From assembly GCF_030348945.1 (NCBI RefSeq), contig NZ_JAUCEN010000002.1, positions 3,348,001 through 3,412,000 of the forward strand: a stretch of 64,000 nt of DNA, read 5' to 3'. Below are positions 10,126 to 19,607 of this stretch, piece by piece. The notes below the pieces were generated by a model that was not told where the DNA came from, searched no databases, and saw only the letters and a list, made by a program, of their open reading frames with translations. Position 1 is the first letter of the stretch. Each line of letters starts with the position of its first letter. This DNA comes from Peribacillus sp. ACCC06369. GTDB lineage: Bacteria > Bacillota > Bacilli > Bacillales > DSM-1321. The position numbers and the translations under genes were made by a program.

Positions 10126-10323
10126 TCAAGTGGTTGGCCCGCTAAGAACAACGATAAGGATGATCAAGCCGGCTAGAATCATAAGTATGTATGCGATAAT
10201 TGCTGTCAAGCCTCTCCAAAAACCTTTTAATTTATAACGGCTTAAGTAGATTAGAAATATAGAGATAACCATAAAGCCCATAGCTATAAAGGATATCCAC
10301 ATTTTTTGCAGAGCAGGTGTCAT
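10126..10323 (-). CDS. yphE: YphE-like small membrane protein (DUF2768)
   Basis: 65-aa protein with two membrane segments (about residues 8-26 and 38-60) separated by a basic loop (SRYKLKGFWRG). It corresponds in size, position and sequence style to B. subtilis YphE. It probably forms an operon with yphF, 16 nt downstream. Function is unknown. In B. subtilis the next gene upstream is gpsA; here an 8-kb accessory block intervenes. Confidence 0.82.
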   Translation of the reverse strand: MTPALQKMWISFIAMGFMVISIFLIYLSRYKLKGFWRGLTAIIAYILMILAGLIILIVVLSGPTT

Positions 10324-10351
10324 ATCTTCATCACTCCTTTTTCCAGAAATT

Positions 10352-10361
10352 ATTATAACAT
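10352..10361 (-). promoter_or_regulatory. Extended -10 of yphE promoter
   Basis: The minus strand reads TATGTTATAAT, an extended -10 about 30 nt before yphE. The -35 is weak. Confidence 0.45.
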
Positions 10362-10501
10362 ACCAAATTACGTTAAAGGAATTAAATCATTGTCCAAACT
10401 GTGTAATTCTCGTTTTCATGACTAATTTTCGCAAAAAAATTTCTGAGGTGCGGTTAAATAACGAGAAATATATAATGAATTTTCCATACTTTCTCCTTCC
10501 A

Positions 10502-10530
10502 ATCAACAAAAAAACAGCCTAAAGGCTGTT
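10502..10530 (-). terminator. Terminator hairpin, left copy flanking the IS
   Basis: AACAGCC-TTTA-GGCTGTT (10513-10530) followed on the minus strand by a run of seven T. The same 18 bp recur at 12277-12294 on the other side of the IS. This was presumably the original patA terminator; the copy that keeps the T-run is now separated from patA by the IS. Confidence 0.8.
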
Positions 10531-10546
10531 TCAGTTTGTAGACAAA
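10531..10546 (+). repeat. IS left terminal inverted repeat
   Basis: TCAGTTTGTAGACAAA; abuts the left 18-bp target duplication without a gap. Confidence 0.85.
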
Positions 10547-10582
10547 AGGGGTTCGGAATTAAAAAATTCCGAACCCCTTTTT
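10543..10582. terminator. IS-internal terminator after transposase
   Basis: 17-bp perfect stem (AAAAGGGGTTCGGAATT) with a 4-nt loop, 60 nt after the transposase stop codon. T-runs lie on both sides, so it could stop transcription in both directions at the left IS end. Confidence 0.85.
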
Positions 10583-10642
10583 GAGATTCCCTTTGAATTT
10601 TTGCCTGAAGTTAGGAGATTGGGGCTCTACGAGCCCACTATG

Positions 10643-12001
10643 TTAGGCCATTTTTGGACCTCGCCATGTCCAATTGGCCATCTTCTTTAAATTAATGGCA
10701 GCGAAAGTAAGCATCGCCTGCATCGACAATTTTTTAAGTCCCCTTAAAGTTGTCCAACGCATACCATGCTTTTCTTTTGCATCTGCGAATACACGCTCAA
10801 TCGTTTCTTTACGTTTCGCATATATAGTTTTTACATCTTGATGATGACGCAGATGATCTGCTTCTTCCACATGTGTTTGCCAAATATGCCGTGTCACCAC
10901 TTTTTGATGGTCTTTGCTTTCTGTACACTGAGATAAAAATGAGCATGTCGCACAAGTGTGTTTGGGTGATTTATACTCGCGATAGCCCTCTTTATTGGTT
11001 GTTGAGTACTTTAATAGCTCTCCCGAAGGACAAAGGTAACAATCAAAATGTTCATCGTATACATAGTCCTGTTTGCGGAAAAATCCTTCTTTGGTGCGAG
11101 GACGTGTATAAGGTAAAGCCGGTATGATTTCTTTGTTAAATAGGTAGCTTGTAATCGCTGGTGTTTTATAAGCTGCATCTGCGGCAACGGCTTCCGGTTT
11201 TCCAACTTTCTCAATCACTTGTTCAACTAGTGGCTCTAAGATCTGACTGTCATGTATATTTCCAGGTGTTACAATCGTTCCCAATACAAAACCGTTGCGG
11301 TCTGCGGCCGCATGGAATGAATAGGCAAACTGTTTTGTTCGTTCATCTTTCACATAGTAGCCACTCTCAGAATCCGTTGTACTTTCTTTAATCTCTTTGG
11401 TCTCTTCTTTATCAAATTTATCTGATGGAAAAGGCTTCTTTCCATGTTTTTCACGATCTTGATTGATTTCTTCTTGAAGACGCCCTTGATACGCTCGTGT
11501 TTCTTTACGAACGATTTTCTTTTCAAATTTCCTTTTATTCGCACTGGCTTTCACATGTGTGGAATCCACGAAAACGTGTTCAGCACTTATTAACTTTTTA
11601 TTAGCAGCTGTCATTAAAATGCGATAGAAAATCTGTTCAAACAGGTCTGTATCTTTAAAGCGTCGCTCATAATTTTTCCCGAACGTAGAGAAATGAGGTA
11701 CTTTATCATGGAAACCATAGCCTAAGAACCAACGGTAAGCCATATTGGTTTCAACTTCTTCAATCGTTTTACGCATGGAACGAATACCGAAGGTATATTG
11801 AATGAATGTCAGTTTAACTAAAATAACTGGATCAATACTTGGGCGTCCTACCTCTGAATACATCTCTTTCACCAAGTCATAAATGAAAGTGAAGTCAATG
11901 GCAGCCTCCATTTTACGAACCAAATGGTTCAGTGGCACCAGTTGATCTAACGTAATCATTTCAAGTTGATCTCGCTGAATAGAATCATGTTTAGAAAGCA
12001 T
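10643..12001 (-). CDS. IS1182-family transposase (DDE)
   Basis: 452-aa DDE transposase. The N-terminal DUF772-type domain (QLVPLNHLVRKMEAAIDF, GRPSIDPVILVKL) is followed by the catalytic domain with Asp in HVFVDSTHVKAS, Asp in EAVAADAAYKTP and Glu in KRKETIERVFADAK. A cysteine cluster (CYLCPSG ... CATCSFLSQC) lies between the second Asp and the Glu. GTG (12010) and ATG (12007) starts are possible; the ATG at 12001 is best placed relative to the GAGGTG ribosome site and gives the common N-terminus MLSKHDSIQ. No frameshift or stop is seen, so the gene may be active. Confidence 0.93.
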   Translation of the reverse strand: MLSKHDSIQRDQLEMITLDQLVPLNHLVRKMEAAIDFTFIYDLVKEMYSEVGRPSIDPVILVKLTFIQYTFGIRSMRKTIEEVETNMAYRWFLGYGFHDKVPHFSTFGKNYERRFKDTDLFEQIFYRILMTAANKKLISAEHVFVDSTHVKASANKRKFEKKIVRKETRAYQGRLQEEINQDREKHGKKPFPSDKFDKEETKEIKESTTDSESGYYVKDERTKQFAYSFHAAADRNGFVLGTIVTPGNIHDSQILEPLVEQVIEKVGKPEAVAADAAYKTPAITSYLFNKEIIPALPYTRPRTKEGFFRKQDYVYDEHFDCYLCPSGELLKYSTTNKEGYREYKSPKHTCATCSFLSQCTESKDHQKVVTRHIWQTHVEEADHLRHHQDVKTIYAKRKETIERVFADAKEKHGMRWTTLRGLKKLSMQAMLTFAAINLKKMANWTWRGPKMA

Positions 12002-12011
12002 CCTCATCACC

Positions 12012-12276
12012 TCAAGTTTTAATACTTCTATTTTAAAACAAAAATGACTCCAGGCAAAAGTGTTTATCTAAAAGGTAAGACAAAGTTGATTGGAACGGAA
12101 GGTACGAGACTCCTGCGGGAAAAGCGCGTCTAGGGGAGACCCCGCAGGCGAAAGCCGAGGAGGCTCCCCGACCGCCCGCGGAAAGCGAGTGCCTGGAGTG
12201 GAAAATCAACGGCCAAATTGTACAACTCATAAAAAATAGACAAACTCGATTTTCATCGAGTTTGTCTACAGTCTGA
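12012..12276 (-). repeat. Non-coding IS end with GC-rich structured block (copy 1)
   Basis: 265 nt between the transposase start and the right IS tip. The centre (about 12085-12211) is GC-rich and full of inverted repeats, unlike the AT-rich surroundings, for example CCTGCGGG pairing with CCCGCAGG. A second, diverged copy in opposite orientation lies at 36763-37036. The similarity runs from the transposase ribosome site region to the terminal TCAGACTG. Similar GC-rich blocks are familiar from other Bacillaceae intergenic regions, but I cannot name a published family. Confidence 0.8.
12239..12266 (-). terminator. Inward terminator near right IS tip
   Basis: Perfect 12-bp stem GACAAACTCGAT / ATCGAGTTTGTC with a 4-nt loop, followed on the minus strand by TATTTTTTATG. 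It faces transcription entering from patA and probably shields the transposase from read-through. It overlaps the terminal inverted repeat. Confidence 0.75.
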
Positions 12277-12294
12277 AACAGCCTAAAGGCTGTT
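12277..12294. repeat. Right copy of the 18-bp hairpin target duplication
   Basis: AACAGCCTAAAGGCTGTT, identical to 10513-10530. On the minus strand it lies 17 nt after the patA stop codon but is now followed by IS sequence instead of its T-run. Confidence 0.9.
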
Positions 12295-12310
12295 TTTCTG
12301 CTTATTTAAA

Positions 12311-13771
<1,461 letters not shown>

Positions 13772-13787
13772 TTATACTTACTAATCA

Positions 13788-13803
13788 AGCAAGAACCGTG
13801 CCA
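13788..13803 (-). promoter_or_regulatory. sigma-54 promoter of patA
   Basis: The minus strand reads TGGCAC-GGTTC-TTGCT, a perfect match to the -24/-12 consensus (TGGCAC N5 TTGC). It lies about 100 nt before the patA start codon. Confidence 0.9.
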
Positions 13804-13853
13804 ATATAATTTCCCAATAAAATCGCATTATTTTTGATAAACCGCTCTTAAAC

Positions 13854-13869
13854 TATGCAAATTTGCATA
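13854..13869. promoter_or_regulatory. Upstream activator site of patA (palindrome)
   Basis: TATGCAAATTTGCATA, a perfect 16-bp palindrome, centred about 58 bp upstream of the -24 element. A near-identical site lies at the same distance from the puuP sigma-54 promoter. It is probably bound by the Fis-type HTH of the adjacent activator. An extra half-site (ATTGCAT) lies at about 13882. Confidence 0.75.
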
Positions 13870-13933
13870 TTACTATTCCCCATTGCATAATCATCCTTGA
13901 AAATTCATTTAAAAGCTTTTTCTTTTCTTAAAA

Positions 13934-13979
13934 AAAGCCGCTGACAAGTGATTATCATCACTCGACAACGGCTTTTTTT
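13934..13979 (-). terminator. Terminator after the sigma-54 activator gene
   Basis: Long imperfect stem: GCCGTTGTCGAGTGAT pairs with ATCACTTGTCAGCGGC, with A-runs before and T-runs after. It begins at the stop codon of the regulator. Confidence 0.85.
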
Positions 13980-16084
13980 CAATATGCATTTTTTTCGATT
14001 CTCTTACTCTGTTCAGCTAAAACTTTTTGATACTTCCTGCTCACTGACGATTGACTTATCCCCAGAGCTTTTGCTGCTTTGGTCGTAGTTTTATACTGTT
14101 TCATGGCAAGCATGATCAATTGCTCTTCGACATGATCCTGTGCTTCCTGTAAAGGAAGGATTCTGGTAATGATGGGTTTCGTTTGTTTAAAGTCACTGCC
14201 GACCGGAATGAACCTTTGAATGAAGTCAGCATCGATCATCTCTTCATCAGCAGAAACAACCAATCTTTCAATCATGTTCTGCAATTCACGAATGTTCCCC
14301 GGCCATGTATAGACTTCCAGTATATTTAAGGCATCGGGGGAAAAGTGGTAATTCCGCTGATACCTTTCATTCAGTTTTTGCAGAAAATGAAAGGCTAGCG
14401 GCGGTATATCCTCCGGCCTTTCCCTTAAAGGGGGCACATGAATGGGAATGACGTTCAATCGATAGAATAAATCTTCTCTGAACGTCCCCATCTCGACCAT
14501 TTTTTCCAGACTCTTATTCGTGGCCGCAACAATTTGAACATCAATGGAGATAGGTGTAGTACTGCCTATCGGGATCACTTCCTGTTCCTGGAGGACCCTC
14601 AGCAGCTTGACTTGAAGATGAATAGGCATGTCACCCACTTCATCAAGGAATAAAACACCTTTATTGGCCTGTTGAAAGTATCCTACCTTCCCATTTTTAT
14701 CAGCTCCTGTAAATGAACCCTTCGTATAACCAAACAATTCACTTTCGAGGAGGTTTTCCGGAATCGCCCCGCAATTTATCTTCAGGAAAGGTTGCTTGGA
14801 CCGCCTACCCATTTTATGAATGGCTTCAGCTATCACTTCTTTACCTACCCCTGACTCCCCGTTGATTAAAACAGTGGATGAAAAATGAGCGATTTTCTTG
14901 ACTTGGCTGATTATCTGCTCCATTTTAGGACTGGCAAAAATCAACTCTTTATAAAATTGATCTTGTTTTTTGAATGAGTCCAGTTCTTTCCTCATTTCAT
15001 TTAATTCCGATTTCAATTGTGTCGTTTCGGTTATATCCCTTGAAGCAATGACTATACGCTCTATATCCCCTTTTTCATTGAATACAGGAGTTCCGACAGA
15101 AAGGACTTTCTTATTCATTTTCGTATCTTGGACAATCGATACTTTCTTTTTTTGTTCAAGGACCAATCGGGTGACCGAAGGATTAAAAATCCCTTCATCT
15201 TCTAGTTGCAAGAGATTCTTCCCGATATAATCTTTTAAATCCTTCCCCCAGAATCCTGAGATGATGCTGTCACTATAGCGCAGCAGCTCCCCTTTTTGAT
15301 TGACTACAAGTATTTCATCATAGATATTCGCTAAAATGGCATTCAAGTCTTTATTCGAGCTTTTTATTAATTCTATTTCCATGGCCATTTCCTCAACCAT
15401 CGGTAAATCCTGAACGATGATGATCAGCCCTTCGACTTCTTTTTCATGGTTCAGAATCGGACTATAGTCGACAAGCACACTCATGACATCAGTGATTTCC
15501 AGCTGATTCAGAATACTGCTCCCGCTGGCAAACACGCTATGTATATGTTGCTTATTGAAGATGTTCGCAGCAGGTTCATTTAGGACTTGTTCAGAAGGCT
15601 TTTTTATCATCTTCAAGCCTGATTCATTGAAGTTCACGATATTTTTTTCTTTATCAGCCACAAAAATCCCCATAGGAATCGAAGTTAAAATAACATTTAG
15701 CAGGTCTAAATTTTGTTTGCTGTCCTGCTTAAATAATTCAGCTAACACATCTTCCCTTTTTACATAACCGGTAAGCAGGCCATCATCCGTTTTTATCAGT
15801 ACGATAGGTTCACCAATAATTTGAAACAGAAGCGGCAAGGATATGTTAGGAGTTAATTTACAGACATTATCGATCGAAAAAGCATACTGTAAAAGCTGAT
15901 CGACTGTCGTTATTTTTTCATTTAACGGGAGGTCATCCATGCGGATATACGCAAATACTTGATTTTCCTTCATAAGAAAGAAGAAAGGTTCCTGTATCTC
16001 ATCAATTTTTTGCTCTGAAAATGTTGGCTGATCAATTGTTATAGTTATGAATGGTCTAATTTTATCATCCGGAATAGATAACAC
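13979..16084 (-). CDS. Sigma-54-dependent transcriptional activator with PAS domains
   Basis: 701-aa enhancer-binding protein. N-terminal CBS-like pair (about residues 1-115), two PAS domains (about 120-235 and 250-360), a short coiled coil (LKSELNEMRKELDSFKKQ), the AAA+ domain with Walker A GESGVGKE, the sigma-54 contact loop as GSFTGA, Walker B VLFLDEVGDMP, and a C-terminal Fis-type HTH (KAAKALGISQSSVSRKYQK). It activates sigma-54 RNA polymerase, probably at patA and puuP on either side, which have matching upstream sites. The effector is unknown; the PAS or CBS part may sense a polyamine or metabolite. GTG start at 16084 with AAGGAG upstream. Architecture resembles B. subtilis RocR/BkdR-type regulators but is not one of them by neighbours. 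Confidence 0.92.
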   Translation of the reverse strand: MLSIPDDKIRPFITITIDQPTFSEQKIDEIQEPFFFLMKENQVFAYIRMDDLPLNEKITTVDQLLQYAFSIDNVCKLTPNISLPLLFQIIGEPIVLIKTDDGLLTGYVKREDVLAELFKQDSKQNLDLLNVILTSIPMGIFVADKEKNIVNFNESGLKMIKKPSEQVLNEPAANIFNKQHIHSVFASGSSILNQLEITDVMSVLVDYSPILNHEKEVEGLIIIVQDLPMVEEMAMEIELIKSSNKDLNAILANIYDEILVVNQKGELLRYSDSIISGFWGKDLKDYIGKNLLQLEDEGIFNPSVTRLVLEQKKKVSIVQDTKMNKKVLSVGTPVFNEKGDIERIVIASRDITETTQLKSELNEMRKELDSFKKQDQFYKELIFASPKMEQIISQVKKIAHFSSTVLINGESGVGKEVIAEAIHKMGRRSKQPFLKINCGAIPENLLESELFGYTKGSFTGADKNGKVGYFQQANKGVLFLDEVGDMPIHLQVKLLRVLQEQEVIPIGSTTPISIDVQIVAATNKSLEKMVEMGTFREDLFYRLNVIPIHVPPLRERPEDIPPLAFHFLQKLNERYQRNYHFSPDALNILEVYTWPGNIRELQNMIERLVVSADEEMIDADFIQRFIPVGSDFKQTKPIITRILPLQEAQDHVEEQLIMLAMKQYKTTTKAAKALGISQSSVSRKYQKVLAEQSKRIEKNAY

Positions 16085-16196
16085 AGTTTCACTCTCCTTT
16101 TGTAACCTAACCTATTTTAACATAATTCTGAATTGCAAGATAAAAAATAATATGCACCCTTACATGTATCCATAATTTACCTTTATTCAACCCACA

Positions 16197-16227
16197 ATAA
16201 AAGGGTCCTTTAAGGGACCCTTTTGAC
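16197..16227 (-). terminator. Terminator downstream of puuP and the permease remnant
   Basis: AAAAGGGTCC-CTTA-AAGGACCCTTTT type stem with T-rich ends. It lies about 60 nt after the last recognisable permease remnant codons. Confidence 0.8.
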
Positions 16228-16284
16228 CTAAAACCAGATCATCTTAAACTTTTTTCGACCGTTCACCTTTTCTTAGTTCAGGAT

Positions 16285-16780
16285 TTAATCGGCCGTTTCC
16301 TCAGTAAATGGCATTGCCGAATCAAAGCCAGGAAACGAGAAAATAGGAGTGCAGCACCTGCACGATGTAAGAAAATGACTCATTTGGATTATAGAAAGAA
16401 TGAAAACTCCAAAGAGTTCCCGTTCCTTCCCCGTCACGAATAGAAAAATTGGCGAATATGGCAATGGAAAGCAAGGAGACATCGTAAGGGAAGCCTTGCT
16501 TTCGTAGCCATTTTCTCATCAACAACATTGATAACCGTCACAATAATCAGTAAACTCAACACCCATGCATAGGCAGGTACAGAAGCAAAAGCTGCTGAAA
16601 AGAAAAGCTGAATAACAAGGAATTAACCATTGAAATGAATAAATAATCCTTTAGTATCATTTGGATTAATCGACTTGTTTCTGTAAGCATATGTCGAACC
16701 GAACCGGCCCGATCAAATGACCTTTGCCCTGTCCGTAACTGTACGCAATCAAAAGCATCAGAAATATATAACAACCTCCT
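16285..16780 (-). pseudogene. Decayed amino-acid/polyamine permease (APC family)
   Basis: Successive frames on the minus strand contain pieces of an APC permease in the right order: IAYSYGQ, then GSTYAYRNKSINPN, then FSAAFASVPAYAWVLSLL with IIVTVINV, then GFDSAMPFTEETAD and a stop codon. These correspond to about residues 55-240 of the intact paralogue that ends just upstream at 16803. Frame changes, internal stops and loss of both ends show that it is not functional. The motif GFDSAMPFTEET suggests a different subfamily from the PuuP-like neighbour, so it may have been a second transporter rather than a tandem copy. Confidence 0.75.
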
Positions 16781-16802
16781 TCGTTTCGTGAATAGCTTGG
16801 AT

Positions 16803-18140
16803 TCACTGGGCTTCTTCAAAATGAAATAGCGGAGGGGAGTCCGTAAACCATTTTGTCCGGTACAGAAGATAACCAATTCCAATAACCGCCCAGACAACTC
16901 CTAGAATCAATGAACTCATACCAAGATTAAGCCAAAGGATGAAGACCGATGCCGCGCCAATAACCGGGGACAGAATAGTTGTAAGAAATCCCTTAATCGT
17001 AAGGAAACTTTTGTTTCTAATTGCATGGACGATTACACAAATATTCACGAAAGTAAAAGCAATTAAAGCCCCAAAGTTTATGAGGGAAGCAGCCGTAACC
17101 AAATCAAGGAATAAGGCAACCATTGAAATGACCCCGACGAATATGACATTAAAGAATGGCGTGTTGTATTTGGGGTGAACAAACCCAAATGGTTTTTTCG
17201 GGATCACTTGGTCACGCCCCATGACATATAACAACCTGGAAACACTAGCATGAGATGCAAGACCGGAGGCAAGAGTACCGGATAAAGTTCCTGCAAGAAA
17301 GAAGGCTTGAAATAACTTCCCGCCCACGAAAAGGGCAATTTCCGGGGAAGCCGCTTCAGGATCGCTAAAACGTGAAATATCCGGGAAAAATAACTGTGTA
17401 AAGAATGAAGCCGTCACAAATAAAATCCCTCCGATAAGGGCAGTCAAAAAGATGGCCCGGGGAACCGTTTTGGTTGGATTTGTTGTTTCTTCCGATAATG
17501 TAGTGACAGCGTCAAACCCCAGAAATGAAAAACAAAGGATTGTAGCACCTGTTATGAGCGTCGACATTTCAATATGAGGCCCGATGAATGGCTGAACCGA
17601 TAAGACCTCTCCTGTTCCTTCTCCACTCATGACTCCTTTAACGACAAGTGCCACAAAAATAATGATGACCAACATTTGAAAAAAAACAAGAAAGCTATTA
17701 AAGTTGGCAGCAAAATTAACATTGAATAAGTTAATGCCTGTCATTAAAAGGACAAATGCCACCACCCATATCCACGGGTATACTTCTGGAAAAAGTGCTG
17801 TTAAGTATATTTTTGTTAAAATGGCGTTCACCATCGGTAAAAATAAGTAATCAAGCATCGATGACCATCCGACAAGGAAGCCTAAATGCGGATTGATCGT
17901 TTTTTGTGTATAAGTATAGGCTGAACCTGCCTGCGGATAAATTTTCACCATTTTCCCATAACTGGCTGCTGTAAACAACATCGCTAAAAGAGCGATGACA
18001 TAAGCGGTTGGCACATGCCCCCCCGTTTTTTCGGAAACTATCCCGAATGTATCAAAAACAACCATCGGCGTCATATATCCAACACCTAGCAATACGATAT
18101 GCCATAAGTTTAAAGACCTTTTCAATTGACCTGTTTGCAT
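16803..18140 (-). CDS. puuP: Putrescine importer, PuuP-like APC permease
   Basis: 445-aa membrane protein with about 12 membrane segments. Similarity to E. coli PuuP is very strong throughout: [24 protein letters not shown] N-terminus (here [12 protein letters not shown]), [68 protein letters not shown] and [18 protein letters not shown]. PuuP is a proton-coupled putrescine importer used when putrescine is a carbon or nitrogen source. Gene context (sigma-54 activator and patA) supports putrescine as substrate. Upstream lie a sigma-54 promoter and the shared activator site. ATG start with AAGGGG upstream. Confidence 0.9.
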   Translation of the reverse strand: MQTGQLKRSLNLWHIVLLGVGYMTPMVVFDTFGIVSEKTGGHVPTAYVIALLAMLFTAASYGKMVKIYPQAGSAYTYTQKTINPHLGFLVGWSSMLDYLFLPMVNAILTKIYLTALFPEVYPWIWVVAFVLLMTGINLFNVNFAANFNSFLVFFQMLVIIIFVALVVKGVMSGEGTGEVLSVQPFIGPHIEMSTLITGATILCFSFLGFDAVTTLSEETTNPTKTVPRAIFLTALIGGILFVTASFFTQLFFPDISRFSDPEAASPEIALFVGGKLFQAFFLAGTLSGTLASGLASHASVSRLLYVMGRDQVIPKKPFGFVHPKYNTPFFNVIFVGVISMVALFLDLVTAASLINFGALIAFTFVNICVIVHAIRNKSFLTIKGFLTTILSPVIGAASVFILWLNLGMSSLILGVVWAVIGIGYLLYRTKWFTDSPPLFHFEEAQ

Positions 18141-18224
18141 GTATCATTCCCCTTCCCATTTAAGCAGAAAAGTTAACCAACTTTTCTGGAATTCCTTATA
18201 ATTTTATTGGTCATATTACACTTC

Positions 18225-18240
18225 GCAATTTTCATACCAA
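18225..18240 (-). promoter_or_regulatory. sigma-54 promoter of puuP
   Basis: The minus strand reads TGGTAT-GAAAA-TTGCG. GG at -24 and GC at -12 have the exact spacing; two positions differ from TGGCAC. It lies about 85 nt before the puuP start codon. Confidence 0.78.
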
Positions 18241-18289
18241 AAAAAATAGTCGAAATTTAACAAAAAATAAGGAAATAAGGAGAATATTT

Positions 18290-18305
18290 GATGCAAATTT
18301 GAATA
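18290..18305. promoter_or_regulatory. Upstream activator site of puuP
   Basis: GATGCAAATTTGAATA, 14 of 16 positions identical to the palindrome upstream of patA, centred about 58 bp from the -24 element, within 1 bp of the patA spacing. Confidence 0.7.
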
Positions 18306-18365
18306 ACTTATTCAATTATTCATAATCCTTAAAGTTAGCTAAAAGTGAACCGCTGATTTTTGCCC

Positions 18366-18402
18366 ATAAAAAAAGCAGAAGATATCAAGATATCTTCCGC
18401 TC
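18366..18402 (-). terminator. Terminator after gpsA
   Basis: AGCGGAAGATATC pairs with GATATCTTCTGCT around a short loop, followed by a run of seven T on the minus strand. It is 135 nt after the gpsA stop codon; the sequence between shows nothing recognisable. Confidence 0.8.
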
Positions 18403-18537
18403 ATTTGACTAAATCCCCCCGTGCCGAGGTCAAATTACTAGTTTACTTTCGTTGCATTGTATGCTGATACATGGCAAGGCGCATCATCGAATGCCTAATT
18501 TAATGAAATTCTTTTATTAAAATCAACAGATTCAAGG

Positions 18538-19590
18538 TTAATCCTGCTGTCTGCTATCCAATATGTTAAAAAGTTCTTCCATTTCATTCGTTTTTGAACG
18601 ATTCATTAAAAGGTCAACTGCCTTTTTCACTTCTTCCCCATTGAATAAGACATCGTACAGGGCTTCAGTAATCGGCATATTCACTTCGTACTTCTGAGCT
18701 AATTGATAGGCGGCTTTAGTCGTTCTGACACCTTCGACGACCATACCCATGTTTTCCAATACTTCTTCAAGCTTTTGCCCTTTACCAAGCATATTCCCAG
18801 CTCTCCAATTTCGGGAATGAACGCTTGTACAAGTGACGATCAAATCACCTATTCCAGCTAATCCGGAAAAAGTAAGTGGGTTAGCTCCCATGGCCACCCC
18901 TAGACGGGAAATTTCAGCCAATCCACGTGTTATTAAGGCAGCCTTGGCATTATCACCATAGCCTAACCCATCCGTAATGCCGGCAGCTAAGGCAATGATG
19001 TTCTTTAATGCCCCTCCGATTTCAACGCCAATCAAGTCCGGATTTGTATACACACGGAAATTATTGTTGATAAAGATGTCTTGAACCTTTTCGGCAGCTT
19101 TCATATTCTTTGAAGAAACGGCAACTGTTGTCGGGTGACGAAGACTGACTTCTTCTGCATGGCTCGGCCCTGAAAGAACCACTATATCTTTAAGCCAATC
19201 CGCCGAAGATACTTCTTCAATCATTTCCGAAATACGAAGCAGGGAATCAGGTTCAATCCCCTTACTCACATGAACGATTGTCAATGGTTTATCATGAGCC
19301 TCTTTAATCTGACCCAGCACTTCCCGGTAGGCTTTAGTCGGCACAGCCAAGATTATTATTTCAATCCCGACCAACGCTTCCTCAATGGAAGAATACCCTT
19401 GAATCCCCAAAGGCAATTCAATCCCAGGCAAGTATTTTCCATTCGTATGATTTTGATTGATTTCATCAATTTGTTTCTGATTATGTCCCCATAACCTCAC
19501 TTCATGCTGGTTATCAGCTATGACCATCGCTAAAGCAGTTCCCCAGCTACCTGCACCAATCACTGCGATGCTTTCTTTTGCTTTCTCCAT
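18538..19590 (-). CDS. gpsA: Glycerol-3-phosphate dehydrogenase [NAD(P)+]
   Basis: 350-aa cytoplasmic enzyme reducing dihydroxyacetone phosphate to sn-glycerol-3-phosphate for phospholipids. The Rossmann motif [14 protein letters not shown] is at the N-terminus; [41 protein letters not shown] (catalytic Lys) and [18 protein letters not shown] are family signatures. It follows der by 17 nt, an operon arrangement shared with B. subtilis. Confidence 0.97.
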   Translation of the reverse strand: MEKAKESIAVIGAGSWGTALAMVIADNQHEVRLWGHNQKQIDEINQNHTNGKYLPGIELPLGIQGYSSIEEALVGIEIIILAVPTKAYREVLGQIKEAHDKPLTIVHVSKGIEPDSLLRISEMIEEVSSADWLKDIVVLSGPSHAEEVSLRHPTTVAVSSKNMKAAEKVQDIFINNNFRVYTNPDLIGVEIGGALKNIIALAAGITDGLGYGDNAKAALITRGLAEISRLGVAMGANPLTFSGLAGIGDLIVTCTSVHSRNWRAGNMLGKGQKLEEVLENMGMVVEGVRTTKAAYQLAQKYEVNMPITEALYDVLFNGEEVKKAVDLLMNRSKTNEMEELFNILDSRQQD

Positions 19591-19607
19591 TGTATAACCA
19601 CCTTTTA

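Larger units (their letters stand above)
10531..12276 (-). mobile_element. IS1182-family insertion sequence, complete
   Basis: 1746-bp element with one transposase gene. Terminal inverted repeats are TCAGTTTGTAGACAAA on the left (10531-10546) and TCAGACTGTAGACAAA read inward from the right (12261-12276), 14 of 16 identical. The flanks are an exact 18-bp direct repeat (10513-10530 and 12277-12294) which is itself a complete terminator hairpin. IS1182-family members are known for variable, sometimes long, target duplications and preference for palindromes. Both ends carry hairpins: 10543-10582 downstream of the transposase and 12239-12266 near the right tip. The element looks intact and recently inserted because the duplication is perfect. 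Confidence 0.9.

Noticed and set aside
10873..11391. Open frames on the plus strand inside the transposase gene
   Set aside because: They are antisense to a strongly supported coding sequence, have no ribosome sites and encode no recognisable protein.
12081..12230. GC-rich block as a protein-coding insert
   Set aside because: The 65-codon frame there is low-complexity and the conserved pattern between the two copies includes insertions that break frame; the block is structured non-coding DNA.
16322..16528. Small membrane protein gene upstream of the sigma-54 activator
   Set aside because: The frame is one fragment of the decayed permease and continues the family sequence in other frames.
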